Shown here one piece after another: positions 12,494 to 12,694 of a stretch of 12,694 nt of DNA (position 1 is the first letter of the stretch; every line of letters starts with the position of its first letter). The notes beneath the pieces were generated by a model, which saw only the letters and a list, made by a program, of their open reading frames with translations, ran no database searches and was not told the origin of the DNA. This DNA is from Chloroflexota bacterium. Lineage in GTDB: Bacteria; Chloroflexota; Anaerolineae; Fen-1058. The position numbers and the translations under genes were made by a program. The DNA lies in assembly GCA_016219235.1 (NCBI GenBank), contig JACRBO010000275.1, positions 1 to 12,694 of the forward strand. Reading direction: 5' to 3'.

Positions 12494-12694
12494 ATTGATC
12501 TTCACCAGACTGCCCTGCACTTCCAGCACGCCGCTGCTGGTCACTTTGCCCGACGCCGAGCCGGAGACTTCCATCATCACGCCTTCGAGTTTGGCGGTGG
12601 AGGTCGCGCTCTTCAACGATAAGTCCATTTGCGCCTGAATATCGGCTTTTTGCTGCGCCTTCACCGTGAAGTTGCTGCACTCGATCGTGAAGTC
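12491..12694 (-). CDS. C-terminal part of a VgrG/gp5-like spike protein (partial)
   Basis: The frame is open from the window edge (12694) to TAG at 12491-12493, giving 67 C-terminal residues beginning DFTIECSNFTVKAQQKADI. The segment is rich in short alternating hydrophobic strands and ends TSSGVLEVQGSLVKIN, the kind of beta-helix/needle repeat that closes VgrG, gp5 and eCIS Afp8 spikes (STAKLEGVMMEVSGSASGK in the middle). The start lies outside the window. Its place directly upstream of gp25 is the expected one for a spike in an eCIS operon. The family call rests on this short tail and on context. Confidence 0.75.
   Translation of the reverse strand, partial: DFTIECSNFTVKAQQKADIQAQMDLSLKSATSTAKLEGVMMEVSGSASGKVTSSGVLEVQGSLVKIN

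Noticed and set aside
12468..12680. Minus-strand open frame of 70 codons at the right edge
   Set aside because: A different frame over the same DNA reads as a VgrG/gp5-type C-terminus and is open to the window edge. This frame is Arg/Gly/Gln-rich and runs on into the microrepeats.

Overview
The window reads as chromosomal DNA of a Chloroflexota bacterium, probably Anaerolineae-like. This is inferred from three things: long Thr/Pro 'TPTPTPT' linkers in several exported proteins, GC-rich coding sequence, and gene gaps filled with degenerate 7-10-nt tandem repeats. No marker gene here proves the taxonomy.

Layout. One gene lies on the plus strand at the left edge (146-1510): a secreted GHL10-type glycosyl-hydrolase-like protein. 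Everything else is on the minus strand and transcribed right to left. In transcription order: the C-terminal end of a VgrG/gp5-like spike (12694-12491), a gp25-like baseplate protein (12343-11942), a gp6/J-like baseplate wedge (11806-9833), an FHA domain fused to a TIGR02242-type (P2 gpI-like) tail protein (9704-8685), a lipoprotein with an NBR1-type Ig domain (8628-8050), a membrane-anchored M23 peptidase (7925-5478), a small putative zinc-ribbon protein (5347-4733), a YdjM/DUF457-type membrane protein (4541-3972), and a transmembrane FHA/Ig/SH3b protein (3918-1576). A strong intrinsic terminator (1557-1512) closes the cluster.

How the genes fit together. Spike, gp25, wedge and TIGR02242 protein are the baseplate half of a contractile injection system (CIS) of the eCIS/phage-tail-like type. 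Sheath, tube and ATPase genes would lie to the right, outside the window. The unusual parts are the FHA phosphothreonine-binding domain fused to a baseplate component, and a paralogous FHA domain on a single-pass membrane protein in the same cluster. Together they suggest phosphothreonine-controlled assembly, docking or firing of the particle at the membrane. This is inference by analogy with the FHA/kinase pathway of some type VI secretion systems. The lipoprotein, the M23 peptidase and the nearby GHL10 protein suggest cell-envelope adaptation.

Non-coding structure. Every gap between minus-strand genes is short (53-191 bp) and all but one hold microrepeats: a GGTNAAY/ACTGGT family, a GAGTGAY heptamer, a GACTANNN octamer or an ATCTGCGNNN decamer. 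The exception is the 4542-4732 gap, which holds a 110-bp imperfect inverted repeat resembling a decayed attC site, next to two genes of visibly lower GC. Several stop codons and two translation-start regions are built from repeat units. No tRNA, rRNA, CRISPR array or transposase gene was seen, and there is no gene-free stretch over 300 bp.
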